DNA from: Desulfobacteraceae bacterium
Lineage (GTDB): Bacteria > Desulfobacterota > Desulfobacteria > Desulfobacterales > Desulfosalsimonadaceae
Length of the DNA stretch: 6,298 nucleotides
Assembly: GCA_024636355.1 (NCBI GenBank)
Contig: JAGXHH010000119.1
Coordinates: 1-6,298, forward strand
Direction of reading: 5' to 3'
A program made the position numbers and the translations under genes. Positions 5,513 to 6,298 of this stretch are shown piece by piece. Numbering within the stretch: the first letter of the stretch is position 1; each line of letters opens with the position of its first letter. The notes beneath the pieces are model-generated. The model was not told the DNA's origin, did no database searches, and saw only the letters and a list, made by a program, of their open reading frames with translations.

Positions 5513-6298
5513 TTAAGCCGCCTGGGAGCCGGGGTCTGCCGGGGGTTTTATTTGCAGGGCGCTCAGTGTTTCTTCGGTCGGACGCCCCTGGGGGTCCCAT
5601 CCCATTTCACTATAGAACATCCGGACCATCGCCTGCATCCGCTGCGGGAAATCCCCCGACGGGTTTTCGGAAATTCCGGGGGAATCGGAAAACATGGGCG
5701 GCAGCCGGTCGTCTTCGGCCCCCGCGCCAAACCGCATGTTCAACAGCCGTTCCAGGTTGATGATCCGCTCCCCGATGGTCATGAGTTCGTCCGGGCGGAC
5801 GGTATAGCCCAGGAGTATGGTGGCGAGTTCGGCTTCCCTGACCAGGTCGAAGGCGCCGAGAAGCGACAGGGCCGGCACTTTGCACAACCCGAGGCTGTCG
5901 AGCGCGGCATTGACGAGCATGGCGCGACGAATCAGGGGAGCCTTCCCGAAAATGGAATCGAGATTGACGGCATCTTTTGTGCCGAATTCATCGACGGCTT
6001 TTTCCGCGGGCCAGGTATATTCCATGGATGCGTAGATGCTGCTGAAATCCCCGCCCCGACTCGATACGGCATATCCGAGGGCCGTTCCCATGATATGCGA
6101 CGGGTGATAGGCAGCCAGTTCAAGCCCCTTGACATGGGCGGCATAATCGGCTGCACCGCTTCCAATGATCTCCGCGGCCCGGCGAACGCCAAGGGCCAGG
6201 ATCTTCCCCAGGCCTTCACGATTCGCAATCCGGCGGATCAGCGCCTCCATGGATGCCGGATTCCCCCAGGACAGGTCGAGGCCGCCGCAGTCTTCAGG
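5513..6298 (-). CDS. Aldehyde ferredoxin oxidoreductase-family protein, C-terminal part
   Basis: The last 261 residues of a tungsten/bis-pterin oxidoreductase of the AOR superfamily are visible; the N-terminal half, with the first three Cys ligands of the [4Fe-4S] cluster, lies outside the window. The frame is open to the edge, with family-like CGGLDLSWGN before the internal ATG at 6250, so that ATG is not the start. Family marks: EGLGKILALGVRRAAEIIG, GYAVSSRGGDF, and DSLGLC (134-139 of the fragment). The last is the second D-x-x-G-L-C motif, which binds the pterin, with C139 as the expected fourth cluster ligand. Relatives oxidise aldehydes to acids with ferredoxin, or act on other carbonyl or acyl substrates; the substrate is unknown here. 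The usual His after RG-x-x is replaced by Phe in RGGDF, so this looks like a divergent subgroup. The tail after about 200 is Pro/Gly-rich. Stop is TAA (5515-5513). Confidence 0.9.
   Translation of the reverse strand, partial: PEDCGGLDLSWGNPASMEALIRRIANREGLGKILALGVRRAAEIIGSGAADYAAHVKGLELAAYHPSHIMGTALGYAVSSRGGDFSSIYASMEYTWPAEKAVDEFGTKDAVNLDSIFGKAPLIRRAMLVNAALDSLGLCKVPALSLLGAFDLVREAELATILLGYTVRPDELMTIGERIINLERLLNMRFGAGAEDDRLPPMFSDSPGISENPSGDFPQRMQAMVRMFYSEMGWDPQGRPTEETLSALQIKPPADPGSQAA

Overview
The window looks like a chromosomal segment of an anaerobic, moderately high-GC Gram-negative bacterium. The best guess is a sulfate-reducing or syntrophic Desulfobacterota (former Deltaproteobacteria). 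This is inferred from an AOR-superfamily tungsto-oxidoreductase, an apparent selenoprotein gene, a Gram-negative HrpB helicase and lipid A-type acyltransferase, and several families of short intergenic inverted repeats that I recall from such genomes. No database search was possible.

Layout from left to right. Positions 1-46 probably hold the first 15 codons of a minus-strand gene leaving the window. Positions 47-446 are a gene-free, repeat-rich spacer. Positions 447-872 carry a secreted rhodanese-like protein whose reading frame is interrupted only by one UGA (744-746). That UGA sits where relatives have the second Cys of a Cys-x-Cys-Pro motif, and a SECIS-like hairpin with a GGUCU loop follows it. 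I annotate the gene as a selenoprotein of 141 residues with Sec100. Positions 1050-1487 encode a 145-residue protein with a CBS-domain pair. A convergent intergenic region (1488-1749) contains a long hairpin inside a small MITE-like unit.

The right part is all on the minus strand. An acyltransferase of the DUF374 type (4333-5046) is followed after about 63 bases by a full-length hrpB helicase gene (1750-4269), and the two could be one transcription unit. A repeat cluster (about 5270-5498) separates them from the C-terminal 261 residues of an aldehyde ferredoxin oxidoreductase-family enzyme (5513-6298), which is cut by the window edge.

The genes do not form one obvious pathway. The most notable item is the rhodanese-like selenoprotein: a standard stop-to-stop gene caller would truncate it at residue 99 and lose the catalytic loop and C-terminal half of the domain. 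The AOR-like enzyme has an unusual residue pattern near the expected active site, and the intergenic repeats are unusually varied for such a short region.
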